64,000 nucleotides of DNA from Halorhodospira halochloris (GCF_002356555.2 NZ_AP017372.2:1116001-1180000), one strand, 5' to 3'. Counted from the stretch's first letter, positions 50,748 through 59,375 are shown. A program made the numbers and translations. Notes: generated by a model from the letters alone, not told the origin.

Positions 50748-51665
50748 CAGGCCGGGCATAGTAAAATCCCTGACCGATCTCGCACCCTGCTTCGCGCAGG
50801 TAAGCCTCCTGCTCACGGGTCTCGATCCCCTCGGCGATGATGGTTAGACCCAGGCTATGGCCCAAGGCGAGAATGGCATCGGTGATAGCAGTAGCTCGGG
50901 ATTCGTGATCTATTTGCGGCTGGTAATAGCCGCTTGCTGGAGTTCTTGCTCGCGCAGCCGCAGAGCATGCTCAGTCTGCTTGAGCTGTTCGATCTCAACA
51001 TGGGTCCCCATTAGCAGCTGCGGTTGGCCATCCGGAGCGCGTTTCACTATGTGTCCCCTGCCCTGTACCCAGAGCCAAGCGCCATCGGCGCATTTATAGC
51101 GAAACTCGATGGTAAAGGGTTCGCTGCGTCTGACCTGCGCTATAACCACAGGCTCACCCCTAGCCAAATCATCGGGATGCACCAGATCTCGCCAATCCGC
51201 GAACGCCAGTGTTCGCCCCTCGGCAGGGTCGTAGCCGAGCATGCGCCAGCACGCCTCGTCCCAGTGGACTGAATCGTGCTCAAGGTTCCACTCCCAGATC
51301 CCGAAGCGGGCCGCCTCCTGCGCAAGGCGATAGCGCTCGCGCTCGGCTTCCTGCTCGCTAAGATCCATGCAGGATCCGGCCACACCAGCTAATTGGTGGT
51401 CCTCATCATGCTCGGTGGCCCATGCTAGTTCGCGATGGGCAAGGCGCAGTTCCAGCTCATCGGTGACCATCTGCGCTAGGTCGTGGAGGGGAGTTAAGTC
51501 CAACTCAGAAAAGCTGCGCGGGCGCTGATCCTGTACACAGAGGACCCCAATGGCGAAACCGTCCGGCGAGACAATCGGCACGCCTGCGTAGGCGCGCACA
51601 TGAGGGGGTCCGGTAACGAGCGGGTTATCGTGGAAACGCTCATCTTGGTGAGTATCGTCAACCAT
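50725..51665 (-). pseudogene. Broken GAF-PAS-(GGDEF)-EAL signalling gene
   Basis: One open frame (51665 to 50910) encodes the second half of a GAF domain (starts inside it at HQDERFHDNPLVTGPPHVRAYAG) and a PAS domain with PAC (GIWEWNLEHDSVHWDEACWRMLGY ... FRYKCADGAWLWVQGRGH). It then stops. Directly downstream, in another frame (50898 to 50725), is the end of an EAL domain: ITDAILALGHSLGLTIIAEG, ETREQEAYLREAGC, GQGFYYARP. The GGDEF and most of the EAL are missing, as is the N-terminal GAF half. This reads as an internal deletion plus 5' truncation of a cyclic-di-GMP phosphodiesterase-type protein. Confidence 0.78.
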
Positions 51666-51670
51666 GGTTT

Positions 51671-52162
51671 TTATGGCGAATGGTGATTAAATACTCGTGT
51701 TTGGCCATCCTCTTGGAAGGCAATGACATCGAAAGGCTCCGGTGCAGCGCCAGGCACCTCCATACCAGGCGATCCAATCGGCATGCGCGGTACAGCTAAT
51801 CCGGCTATATCAGGGCGCTCTTCAAGCATGCTCTTGATGTCTTCAGCAGGTACATGTCCCTCAACTGCATATCCCTCTATAACTCCTGTGTGGCAGGAGA
51901 CCAACTCAGGGGTGATGCCGTGTTGGTAACGAACTTGGTTGATCTGCTGCTGCTCGGCTATGACTGACTCCACATCAAAGCCAGCTTCACGCAAATGCTC
52001 TTCCCAGTGATCGCAGCATTCACAGGAAGGGGACTTATAAACAGTTATCTGTTCTTCACCGATATCCCCTTTAGAGTCTGATAAAAGGCCCCACCCTAGG
52101 CCGATAGCCCCGAGCACTCCAGCGACACCGCCAATACCCACGTAAGTAAGACTTCTTGGCAT
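51671..52162 (-). CDS. DUF411 metal-binding protein
   Basis: 163 residues. N-terminal membrane helix or signal (~5-27), then the DUF411 core with SPSCECCDHWEEHLREAGF and VSCHTGVIEGYAVEGHVPAEDIKSML, ending IGSPGMEV. These proteins bind copper or other soft metals in the periplasm and often occur beside resistance genes. A promoter-like TTGACA (reverse of 52235-52240) and dyad ACATG-N8-CATGT (52220-52237) lie upstream. Confidence 0.85.
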   Translation of the reverse strand: MPRSLTYVGIGGVAGVLGAIGLGWGLLSDSKGDIGEEQITVYKSPSCECCDHWEEHLREAGFDVESVIAEQQQINQVRYQHGITPELVSCHTGVIEGYAVEGHVPAEDIKSMLEERPDIAGLAVPRMPIGSPGMEVPGAAPEPFDVIAFQEDGQTRVFNHHSP

Positions 52163-52578
52163 TATGTTTGCCCCTGCTGTTGCGTTGAAAAAGAAAGGTC
52201 CGCATCTCCTAGATGATCAACATGTATTGATTCATGTCAATAGTAAACTTGGTTGGCGTACGAACCATCGATGGCTTGTCCTCATGTAAGGCGATAGGAT
52301 GCTCCGCTTCATAAGCAAAGATGGTGCAGAGTGCAGCTGGTGACTGCTCCCCGCCCTGACGGACGAGGCTTTCAACTTCTCAGGCAGCTGCGAGTGCGCA
52401 GTCATCCGCTTATATCCCGCCCGTATTGGGCGAGGGTATAGGCGGGGTTTGCTAAAATAGGCCCTCTAAATCCTTTGACCAGAAAATCACCACCCCCGCT
52501 CGGGCAATAGCTCGTGCGGCAAGGTAATGCGAAGCTCGCCAGCATGAGCTTCGTTTATGCCTTAAAATACGAGATTAA
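52163..52578. other. Gene-free stretch between DUF411 and fetA
   Basis: Contains the dyad ACATG-N8-CATGT (52220-52237) in the DUF411 promoter region, and a GC stem CCCGCC (52416-52421) / GGCGGG (52441-52446) followed by TTT. The words CTCCCCGCCCTGACGGACGAGGCTTTC (split 52347-52373) resemble the outer flank of IS200/IS605-type elements, but no transposase or clear ends are present. No ORF recognised. Confidence 0.5.
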
Positions 52579-53238
52579 ATGAACAACCAAGAGCTATCTC
52601 CAGCTGTCGGCGCACTACTTGTGGGTGAAGGGCAGGGCGAGCCTCCCCGCCTGGAGCTGCGGGAACTTCGGTGTGCCGTGGCAGCCTGGCCCGCGCTATT
52701 CCTGCCACCCGGTGGTTGCACCGCGGTCGCCGGGCCGTCCGGCTCGGGCAAGAGCCGGCTGCTGCGTGCCATCGCCGATCTGGACCCCAGCGAGGGCGAG
52801 GTTCGTCTCGACGGCGCCTCCCGTGAGGCCTTCACCGGCCATGCCTGGCGGGCGCGAGTAATCTATTTGGCCGCGGACAGCGCCTGGTGGAGTGACCGCG
52901 TCGGGGATCACCTCGCGGTGGTCGAGCCCTCAGTACTGGCGCCACTGGGCTTTGAGGCGGATGTCGCTGACTGGTCCGTACGGCGGCTTTCTACCGGCGA
53001 GCGCAGTCGGCTGGCCCTGGCGCGGGCCCTTGCCCTGCAGCCGCGGGTGCTGCTGCTGGATGAGCCGACAGCGAACCTCGACGCCGCCACTACCGAGGCC
53101 GTCGAGACCGTGACCGAGCAGCAGCGCCGCCAAGGGCTAAGCCTGGTCTGGGTGACCCACGATCAGGAGCAGGTTCGACGCATGGCAGCCCAGCGCTTCG
53201 TTATCCGCGACGGGGTCGCCGAGGAGATCGATTCGTGA
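52579..53238 (+). CDS. fetA: ABC transporter ATP-binding protein, FetA/YbbL-like
   Basis: 219 residues. Walker A AGPSGSGKS, signature LSTGERSRLALARAL, Walker B VLLLDEPTANLD and H-loop WVTHD. With the next gene it matches FetAB, reported as an iron exporter that aids peroxide resistance in E. coli. The ATG at 52579 fits the 5' end. Confidence 0.86.
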   Translation: MNNQELSPAVGALLVGEGQGEPPRLELRELRCAVAAWPALFLPPGGCTAVAGPSGSGKSRLLRAIADLDPSEGEVRLDGASREAFTGHAWRARVIYLAADSAWWSDRVGDHLAVVEPSVLAPLGFEADVADWSVRRLSTGERSRLALARALALQPRVLLLDEPTANLDAATTEAVETVTEQQRRQGLSLVWVTHDQEQVRRMAAQRFVIRDGVAEEIDS

Positions 53239-54032
53239 CCGGTGAAATTATCGAGCTGCAGGCCCTGGATCTGGCCATCGCCGGGGCGCTAGTGGTCGCG
53301 CTGGCCGGATTGTCGTGGGCCGGTCGGCTCGGCGTCGAGCGCTCCCTGCTCATCGCCGCGGCGCGCACCGTAATCCAGCTTCTGCTGGTAGGTTTGGTGC
53401 TGGAGACCCTCTTCGCCCATGCCACGCTGTACTGGGTGGCGCTGATGGGGCTGATTATGCTACTGGTCGCCGGGCGCGAGGTTATGGCTCGGCAGAAGCG
53501 TCGCTTTGCCGGCTTCTGGGGCTTCGGCCTGGGGACGCTGGCGATGTTTTTGTCGTCGTTCAGCGTTGCGGTGCTGGCCCTGGTGGCCTTGGTGCAGCCG
53601 CAGCCGTGGTATCAGCCGCAGTACGCCATCCCCCTGCTCGGTATGTTGCTCGGCAACACCATGAACGGCATCGCCTTGTCTGTAGACCGGCTCACCGACG
53701 GCGCCTGGCAGCAGCGCGATGTCATCGAGGCGCAGCTCGCCCTAGGATACACCTGGAGCGAGGCCGTTGAGGGCATCCGCCGCGATGCCACCCGATCGGG
53801 TATGATCCCCATGATAAACGCCATGGCAGCGGCCGGAATTGTAAGCCTGCCGGGGATGATGACGGGCCAGATCCTCTCTGGAGTACCGCCGATGGAGGCA
53901 GTCAAGTACCAGATTCTGATCATGTTCCTGATCACGGTAGGCACCGGGATCGGGACCCTGGCTGCAGTATGGCTCGCCTCAGGGCGGCTGTTCGACGAAC
54001 GCGAGCGGCTGCGCCTGGATCGGCTGCGCTGA
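53235..54032 (+). CDS. fetB: ABC transporter permease, FetB/YbbM-like
   Basis: 265 residues, GTG start overlapping fetA (GTGA). UPF0014 family with seven to eight membrane helices and conserved LLGMLLGNTMNGIALSVDRL and SLPGMMTGQILSGVPPMEAVKYQ. Cotranscribed with fetA. Confidence 0.9.
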   Translation: MTGEIIELQALDLAIAGALVVALAGLSWAGRLGVERSLLIAAARTVIQLLLVGLVLETLFAHATLYWVALMGLIMLLVAGREVMARQKRRFAGFWGFGLGTLAMFLSSFSVAVLALVALVQPQPWYQPQYAIPLLGMLLGNTMNGIALSVDRLTDGAWQQRDVIEAQLALGYTWSEAVEGIRRDATRSGMIPMINAMAAAGIVSLPGMMTGQILSGVPPMEAVKYQILIMFLITVGTGIGTLAAVWLASGRLFDERERLRLDRLR

Positions 54033-54059
54033 GTAAGAACACCGGGAGCACTTCGCCTG

Positions 54060-54122
54060 CCAGCCTGATTGCTGCTGGGAGCCGAGCATTGGCTCAGGGG
54101 GGAGTCTTTAGAGGCACCCGTT
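54060..54122. repeat. Decayed right end of the dispersed hairpin element
   Basis: GGCTCAGGGG (54089-54098) and TTTAGAGGCACCC (54107-54119) match the right arms of copies 1 and 2 (TTTAGAGGC, GGCTCAGGGGAGG). No left arm was found here, so it is a fragment. Confidence 0.45.
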
Positions 54123-54226
54123 AGCTGTGAATTATCTCCGCCTGACATCCTCACCGCTTTGTCCGCTATAGCCGAGCTGTTATTTCCTGCGGCCTATCGG
54201 TTGCCGTTGATTACGCTCGAGCAATA

Positions 54227-54262
54227 GTATATGGTTGTCCGTATATCTGTTAATGCGTATAT
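54227..54262 (+). promoter_or_regulatory. Repeated GTATAT words upstream of acr3, possible operator
   Basis: Three direct GTATAT words at 54227, 54241 and 54257 (spacing 14 and 16), in an AT-rich patch within the ~310-base gap before the arsenite exporter, downstream of TTGATT (54207-54212). May be an ArsR-type or other repressor site. No arsR gene is in the window. Confidence 0.35.
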
Positions 54263-54345
54263 CATTAAATGTCCTGGCGGAAGGCTAGGGACCTTCTAGG
54301 TTGTATGACCTGTCCTCCACCGCTCTAATAACGGGAGAGTGAATA

Positions 54346-55455
54346 ATGAGTGAGAAGCAGCGCACCGCTGCCGACGAAGCGCCCTCTACCAAGGAGGGCA
54401 TGAACCTCTTCGAGCGCTACCTAACCATCTGGGTAGCGCTAGGGATGATCGCCGGCGTGCTTCTGGGGCAGTTTCTGCCCGTTGTGCCGAATACTCTGGC
54501 GCAGTTTGAGTATGCGCAGGTCTCCATCCCGGTGGCCATCCTCATCTGGGCCATGATCTACCCGATGATGGTGCAGATCGATTTAACTTCCATCCTGGGG
54601 GTGCGTCGGCAGCCGAAGGGGCTGATCATTACCACTACGGTGAACTGGCTAATCAAGCCTTTCACCATGTTCGCCATCGCCTGGTTCTTTCTGCTGGTGC
54701 TCTTTCAGCCATTCATCCCCGAGGATTTGGCTCGGGAGTACTTGGCCGGGGCTATCCTGCTGGGTGCAGCGCCCTGTACGGCGATGGTCTTCGTTTGGAG
54801 CTATCTCACTCGGGGGGATGCTGCCTATACCCTGGTGCAGGTATCGGTGAACGATATCATCATGCTCTTCGCTTTCGCCCCTATCGTGGTGCTACTGCTG
54901 GGTATTTCTGACATTCAGGTCCCCTGGGATACTGTGGCGCTGTCGGTGTTTCTCTATATCGTTATCCCGCTTACCGCTGGCTATTTGACCCGGGTGCTGC
55001 TTATCCGGCAAAAGGGCTTGGAGTGGTTCAATAACATCTTCATGAAGCGCCTGGCGCCGGTGACCCCGATTGGGTTGATTCTCACCCTGATCTTACTGTT
55101 TGCCTTCCAGGGCGAAGTTATCCTGAATAACCCGTTACACATCCTGCTGATCGCCATCCCGCTTATCGTTCAGACTTTTCTGATCTTTTTCATCGCCTAC
55201 CGCTGGGCGAAGGCGTGGCGGGTGCAGCACTCGGTGGCAGCCCCTGGTGCGATGATCGGCGCGAGCAACTTCTTCGAGCTTGCCGTAGCGGCTGCTATTG
55301 CACTGTTCGGTTTGCAGTCGGGAGCGGCCCTCGCCACAGTGGTGGGTGTGCTGGTTGAGGTACCATTGATGCTCGCATTGGTGCGCATCGCCAACCGAAC
55401 GAAGCATTGGTTCCCAGAGGAGACCCAACCGGGGCTTGTGCCGAAAGCGGGATGA
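54346..55455 (+). CDS. acr3: ACR3-family arsenite efflux permease
   Basis: 369 residues, ten membrane helices. ACR3 key Cys in LGAAPCTAMVFVWS, and the conserved end helix segment ASNFFELAVAAAIALFG. Exports As(III), using the membrane potential. GGGAGAG precedes ATG 54346. No arsR, arsC or arsA neighbours, so it stands alone. Confidence 0.93.
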   Translation: MSEKQRTAADEAPSTKEGMNLFERYLTIWVALGMIAGVLLGQFLPVVPNTLAQFEYAQVSIPVAILIWAMIYPMMVQIDLTSILGVRRQPKGLIITTTVNWLIKPFTMFAIAWFFLLVLFQPFIPEDLAREYLAGAILLGAAPCTAMVFVWSYLTRGDAAYTLVQVSVNDIIMLFAFAPIVVLLLGISDIQVPWDTVALSVFLYIVIPLTAGYLTRVLLIRQKGLEWFNNIFMKRLAPVTPIGLILTLILLFAFQGEVILNNPLHILLIAIPLIVQTFLIFFIAYRWAKAWRVQHSVAAPGAMIGASNFFELAVAAAIALFGLQSGAALATVVGVLVEVPLMLALVRIANRTKHWFPEETQPGLVPKAG

Positions 55456-55655
55456 GGTAAAAAGTGCCGCTGAGCGGGTTTGGCGGAGCACTGCGGCTCT
55501 TGGTTGCCGAGCAGCGGATCGAGGTACTCACGGGCAAGCATCCAGGCACTGAATGGCAGCCATAGCAGAGGGGCTAGCACTAATCGGAACCCACGCAGGA
55601 ACCAGCGGGCGCCATTGCGGAGGCTGATCGTGAGGTGGTAAGCAGGTCTTTTCAT
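55456..55655 (-). pseudogene. Possible small membrane protein or gene remnant
   Basis: From ATG 55655 a frame encodes about 67 plausible residues (MKRPAYHLTISLRNGARWFL, then a hydrophobic helix LAPLLWLPFSAWMLAREYL), then continues into the reverse strand of acr3 (to 55197) with composition typical of antisense sequence. It lies seven bases after the SDR gene. I report only the part outside acr3 and treat it as a likely remnant. Confidence 0.25.
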
Positions 55656-55662
55656 CCGTGGA

Positions 55663-56622
55663 TCAGCCGGATGCGGCTGATGCGCCGTCGGCCTTCACGT
55701 CATCGCCGTTGAGGTAGATCGCCTCAGGAGCCGTGATCTGGAGCAGAACCCCGGCGATATCCTCCGGCTCGGCGATGCGGCCCATGGGGTGAGCCTCGTC
55801 CGCTCCTTCCAGGGAGCCGCCGCGGAACCGGCGAAGCAGCTCGGTACGTGTTCCCCCCGGAGAGAGGCTCACCACCCGGAGCCCATGGCCGACCTCCGCC
55901 GCCGCGGTCGAGCGGGTCAGGCCGATGACAGCGTGCTTCGTCGCAGCATAGGCGCCGGCGTGGGAAGATCCTGTGTGCGAGAGCATGGAGCCTGTGTTGA
56001 CGATCACCCCGTGGCCCTGCTCGCGCATGACCGGGATCTCGTAGCGCATGGCGTAGTAGACCCCATCGACGTTGGTGCGCATGACATCTCGATAACCGTT
56101 CTCACCGGAGACATCGATGGCGTCGAACTCGCCGATCGGACCCTCGATCCCCGCGTTGTTGAAGGCAATATCCAGGCGACCGTAGGCCTCCAGGCACCCA
56201 TCAACGAAGTCGCGCATGTCGTCGCGCTCACGCACATCCGCGCTCATAAAGGTGGCCTCGCCGCCGGTCTCCCGGATGGAGGCGGCCACAGATTCGCCAA
56301 GCTCCTCGCGCCGGCCACAGAAGAAGACCTTGGCCCCCTCCCGTGCGTACGCGCGTGCCGCTGCCTCGCCGATGCCGGAGGTAGCCCCGGTGATCAACAC
56401 TACGGCGCCGGCATAGCGGCCCTCGCCCTCTCGCATGCCCTCGGGCCACCCACCAAAAGCAGTGCCGGCCGCAGCCATCCCGACCAAGCCTGCGGTGGCT
56501 CCGGTCAAAAAGCGGCGGCGCTCGGGGTCGTCGGGGGCCTGGCCGTGCTCACTGCGCCGTGACCGGTCCGGACTCTCGCCGGAGTCTTGCTGTGATTCCA
56601 AGGGCATCGGCTGCTTTCTCAT
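55663..56622 (-). CDS. Short-chain dehydrogenase/reductase with a Tat-type signal
   Basis: 319 residues. An N-terminal leader of about 55 residues has the twin-arginine motif RRRFLTG and a hydrophobic stretch ATAGLVGMAAAGTAFGG. The SDR domain follows: TGATSGIGEAAARAYAREG cofactor loop, NNAG, catalytic Ser and YAATK. The catalytic domain is ordinary, but SDRs are usually cytosolic, so a Tat leader is unusual. NAD(P) availability outside the cytosol is a problem for function. GGGAGG precedes the ATG. Confidence 0.85.
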   Translation of the reverse strand: MRKQPMPLESQQDSGESPDRSRRSEHGQAPDDPERRRFLTGATAGLVGMAAAGTAFGGWPEGMREGEGRYAGAVVLITGATSGIGEAAARAYAREGAKVFFCGRREELGESVAASIRETGGEATFMSADVRERDDMRDFVDGCLEAYGRLDIAFNNAGIEGPIGEFDAIDVSGENGYRDVMRTNVDGVYYAMRYEIPVMREQGHGVIVNTGSMLSHTGSSHAGAYAATKHAVIGLTRSTAAAEVGHGLRVVSLSPGGTRTELLRRFRGGSLEGADEAHPMGRIAEPEDIAGVLLQITAPEAIYLNGDDVKADGASAASG

Positions 56623-56649
56623 GGGTTGAACCTCCCGGTTAGCCGCGTC

Positions 56650-57303
56650 CTATGGAGCGGCTTGTGCAGTTCTGATCGAACGATCGCGGACACCAGTTTT
56701 GGTTAACCTTACCAAGTGGCAAATCCTCGAAGCTAGCATTGCTTGGACCAGCTTGACACCGTCATTGGCCCGGATGAAGCGACAAGCCCAATGCAGATAC
56801 GTTTTCTCGGTACGGATTGCCTTTCCGCGTAGATGAATCGCATCGGAGAGTCGATGAAAGAGTTCCGGGTGAGAGCGGATGGTATGGGCGAAGCGGGTGT
56901 TTCCGGCGCGCTCGGCAAAATGCTCCGCCGAAAGCGCCGGGGTGGTGCGGGCGATAGTGGGATGTTGAGTGGATAGTGTCATCGCGGAATCGAGCCAGTG
57001 TTGCCAGTCAATGGCGTTCACTGACGCGTATTGAATGGTGTTCAACAGCGTCCGTATAGCATCGATGGCCTGACGGTATTGCCAGTCTTCGAGGCGGCTA
57101 TCACGGCCAAGGCTCTTCAAGTAGCCATTTACTTGCTCTGGGTCAATGTTGTGGATTCTTCGGTTGGGGAAAGCGGCGATGAACTGCTCGGCGCGCTTCA
57201 AGTACCACTTGGCAGCAGATGGCTTGACACCTTGGGACTGAAGCTGGTGGATGTAGCGATCCCAGAAGCGGGCTACAGAGTTCGCGTCCTTGCTAGAAGG
57301 CAT
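56650..57303 (-). pseudogene. intI: Integron integrase (IntI-like), C-terminally truncated
   Basis: 217 residues from ATG 57303 (GAGGAG 8 bases upstream). The first ~150 residues (ARFWDRYIHQLQSQGVKPSA, LEDWQYRQAIDAIRTLLN) resemble the extra N-terminal domain of long integron integrases; then comes the usual SAM-like core-binding segment LRGKAIRTEKTYLHWACRFI. Normal sequence stops at about residue 182, and the last ~35 residues are unrelated. The catalytic domain (two Arg, His, Tyr) is gone, so no recombination can be expected from this protein. Its divergent position to the cassette array is the classic integron layout. Confidence 0.75.
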
Positions 57304-57380
57304 GGTAGGTTGCTCCTCAGTCATCCTTGACGTCTGGTACAGGAAGCAACAGGAAGGCACAGAGATGCAAGAGCTGGAAG

Positions 57381-57405
57381 GTGTTATACAGCGTCCGTAT
57401 AACAC
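57381..57405. repeat. Perfect inverted repeat between intI and the first cassette
   Basis: GTGTTATAC (57381-57389) and GTATAACAC (57397-57405), 7-nt loop. It lies 78 bp upstream of the intI start and 55 bp upstream of the HNH gene; a GTTGAAT (57423-57429, consensus GTTRRRY) after it is a candidate recombination point of attI. Could be an operator of intI or part of attI. Confidence 0.6.
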
Positions 57406-57459
57406 GCAAAAAGCCGCATCCGTTGAATCAACTTATGTTTCCCAAATAGGCTCGACGCA

Positions 57460-58317
57460 ATGAATAAGAACACTGCACGCAATTTGGCAAAAGTCCTGAA
57501 GCACGATCTCGGTAGTTGTCCTGAGTTTCATCTTTCGGAGGAAATTCGGCACCTCCCTCTGGGAGGGTTCCACTCATTTGCGGATGGCAAGCCCTGCATG
57601 GGTGCGTTCCGAATTGAGCGAGTTGATGGTGAAGCACTTTGGTTGCTAGTCATCGATTGGTATGACGATGGTAATTACTATGTTGTCCTGTACCCGAGTA
57701 ACAATAATCTTGCCCCAATAGCGGAATTGCACAATCAACGGAACGGACAAGAGTCAGTCGATCTAATCTGGACCTACAGCCCGAGAAAACGCGACGGGCG
57801 CAACAACGAAAGGAAAGAAGCTTTCGTTCAAGCGGCCGGATCCGCTGATTATGTTGTGTCGCTTCCAGGCGCCCTCGTGACCCTTGAAGATTTTCTGGAG
57901 GATGTTTTTCAGCTCTCGGCCCTCCGACTCGCCGCGGATGAGCTATCGGACTATAGCCATGAGTCAACGCGCCAGTCTTTCCCGGAAGGCAAAAGAATAG
58001 AGCGTCTACATAAGTTCAGGGAGCGAGATTCAAGGGCGGTCCGCCAAGCGAAACACCGACACGCCCAGCGAAACAACGGAGCATTGCCTTGCGAAGTTTG
58101 CCGCTTCGATTTCGCACGAACGTATGGTCCTCTTGGGGAGTCGTACATCGAGGCGCACCACACCAGGCCCCTAAGTGAGCTTGCTGACGGAGAAATGCAA
58201 ATTACAGAAGTTGATGATTTTGTGTTGGTCTGTGCGAATTGCCATCGAATGCTCCATAGGAAGCGGCCGTGGGCTAGTGTTGACGAACTCAGGAAGGCAC
58301 TTAAAAGCGAAACATAA
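57460..58317 (+). CDS. HNH endonuclease family protein (cassette 1)
   Basis: 285 residues. N-terminal ~190 residues are of no family I recognise. The C-terminal zinc HNH domain is clear: CEVC (211-214), a conserved IEAHHTRPL (His 233/234) and CANCHRMLH (Cys 258/261, His 262/266), similar to McrA-type restriction nucleases. Such genes cut modified or foreign DNA, an inference here. First gene after the presumed attI; immediately followed by an attC. GC is lower than in the core genes. Confidence 0.82.
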   Translation: MNKNTARNLAKVLKHDLGSCPEFHLSEEIRHLPLGGFHSFADGKPCMGAFRIERVDGEALWLLVIDWYDDGNYYVVLYPSNNNLAPIAELHNQRNGQESVDLIWTYSPRKRDGRNNERKEAFVQAAGSADYVVSLPGALVTLEDFLEDVFQLSALRLAADELSDYSHESTRQSFPEGKRIERLHKFRERDSRAVRQAKHRHAQRNNGALPCEVCRFDFARTYGPLGESYIEAHHTRPLSELADGEMQITEVDDFVLVCANCHRMLHRKRPWASVDELRKALKSET

Positions 58318-58371
58318 CCAAGCCATGTAGCCGACGCTCGTACCTCGCGCGGCTGATGGCTGGCGTTGGGC
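58312..58371 (+). repeat. attC site 1
   Basis: 60 bp, from ACATAAC (58312) to GTTGGGC (58365-58371, perfect GTTRRRY). Inner pairs AGCC...GGCT (AGCCGAC, GGCTGAT) and AAGCCA/TGGCT give the folded bottom-strand hairpin. The left core box is degenerate. Confidence 0.7.
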
Positions 58372-58386
58372 GTCACTCGAATTACT

Positions 58387-59178
58387 ATGGTAGACCTAAA
58401 GCGTTCGCAGATCAGAGCCATTGAAGAGGCCATGGGGTATCCCAGGGGTTTCGGCTACGTTCTTGATTTTTCGGACCGGACTATGGAGGAATTCTTCGAG
58501 GACGAGTTCGGGGTCGAGATCTATGATGAGCAGAATCAATCGCTCGGGACTTCCAAGCGAAATTGCCTTACAGGCTTCCTCCTGCGCGCGGACAAGCAGA
58601 CTGCTCTGCGCGTACTTCGTGCGCTGTGGGAACGGAGGGAAGGCCTGATCGATGCTGCTCCGAGCTCTGCGGATGCGCGGGAGGCAAAGTCGAAGTCGGG
58701 GCCATTCCAGGAGGTCATTGATTATCTTGAAGGCGACCTAGGCAGCCCGAACACGGAGGGCGTCGAAACATTCGAGCGCGACCGGACGCTGGAGGAGTTG
58801 GTGGCTGATATCGAGCGCACGCTCGCCGCAAATAAGCCAGAGGTCGCGATCGATCACTTGCATACGTACTGTATGAAGAAGTTTGCCCATCTCTTGAAAG
58901 CTCGAGGAATCAATTGCGACAAGGATGAGCCCCTCCATTCTCGGTTTGGAAAGTACCGCAAATGTCTTGAGGCGGAGCAAGATCTTCCTGAGTTCACCGT
59001 CCGGGCTCTGAAGTCCTTCATTAGCTTGCTCGAGAGTTTTAACGATCTGAGGAACAATCGATCGTTGGCGCACGACAACGAAATATTGAAGCCTGCCGAG
59101 GCGCGTTTTATCTTCTCCAGCATCAGCGCGATTTTGGTAATGGTACGCGCTCTTGAAGCAGCCCGGTACGGTGATTGA
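58387..59178 (+). CDS. AbiJ/HEPN-like protein (cassette 2)
   Basis: 263 residues from ATG 58387; a TTG 21 bases upstream lies inside the attC and is unlikely. N-terminal ~85 residues resemble the N-terminal domain of abortive-infection AbiJ-type proteins (FEDEFGVEIYD, RNCLTGFL, ALWE). The C-terminal ~120 residues are helical, with LRNNRSLAHDNEIL giving R222-X6-H229, the HEPN ribonuclease signature. I expect an RNA-cutting phage defence protein; the match is by motif, not by alignment. Confidence 0.6.
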   Translation: MVDLKRSQIRAIEEAMGYPRGFGYVLDFSDRTMEEFFEDEFGVEIYDEQNQSLGTSKRNCLTGFLLRADKQTALRVLRALWERREGLIDAAPSSADAREAKSKSGPFQEVIDYLEGDLGSPNTEGVETFERDRTLEELVADIERTLAANKPEVAIDHLHTYCMKKFAHLLKARGINCDKDEPLHSRFGKYRKCLEAEQDLPEFTVRALKSFISLLESFNDLRNNRSLAHDNEILKPAEARFIFSSISAILVMVRALEAARYGD

Positions 59179-59184
59179 AATGAC

Positions 59185-59256
59185 GCCCAACAATATACTC
59201 CAGCCGACCGCTCAACTGCTGCGCGGTTTCCCGGCGGCTGAGCATAAGCGTTGGGC
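59185..59256 (+). repeat. attC site 2
   Basis: 72 bp with perfect core boxes GCCCAAC (59185-59191) and GTTGGGC (59250-59256) and an imperfect inner pair CAGCCGACCG / CGGCGGCTGAG. This is a textbook attC, and its position just after cassette 2 confirms the integron. Confidence 0.9.
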
Positions 59257-59375
59257 GGCAGTGGCTCGTCAACATTGCACTGGGCCGATATCCGGTTGCG
59301 AGTTACGACCAGACGGTAGAGGCAATACCAGCGATCGGTTAAACGGTACTGGAATCGGATAACAAGAGGTTTCTC

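Noticed and set aside
52347-52446. IS200/IS605-type element
   Set aside because: Only flank-like words and a hairpin, with no transposase or TTAC-type ends.
55197-55455. C-terminal extension of the minus-strand ORF at 55655 into acr3
   Set aside because: It overlaps the conserved end of acr3 antisense; composition looks like shadow sequence.
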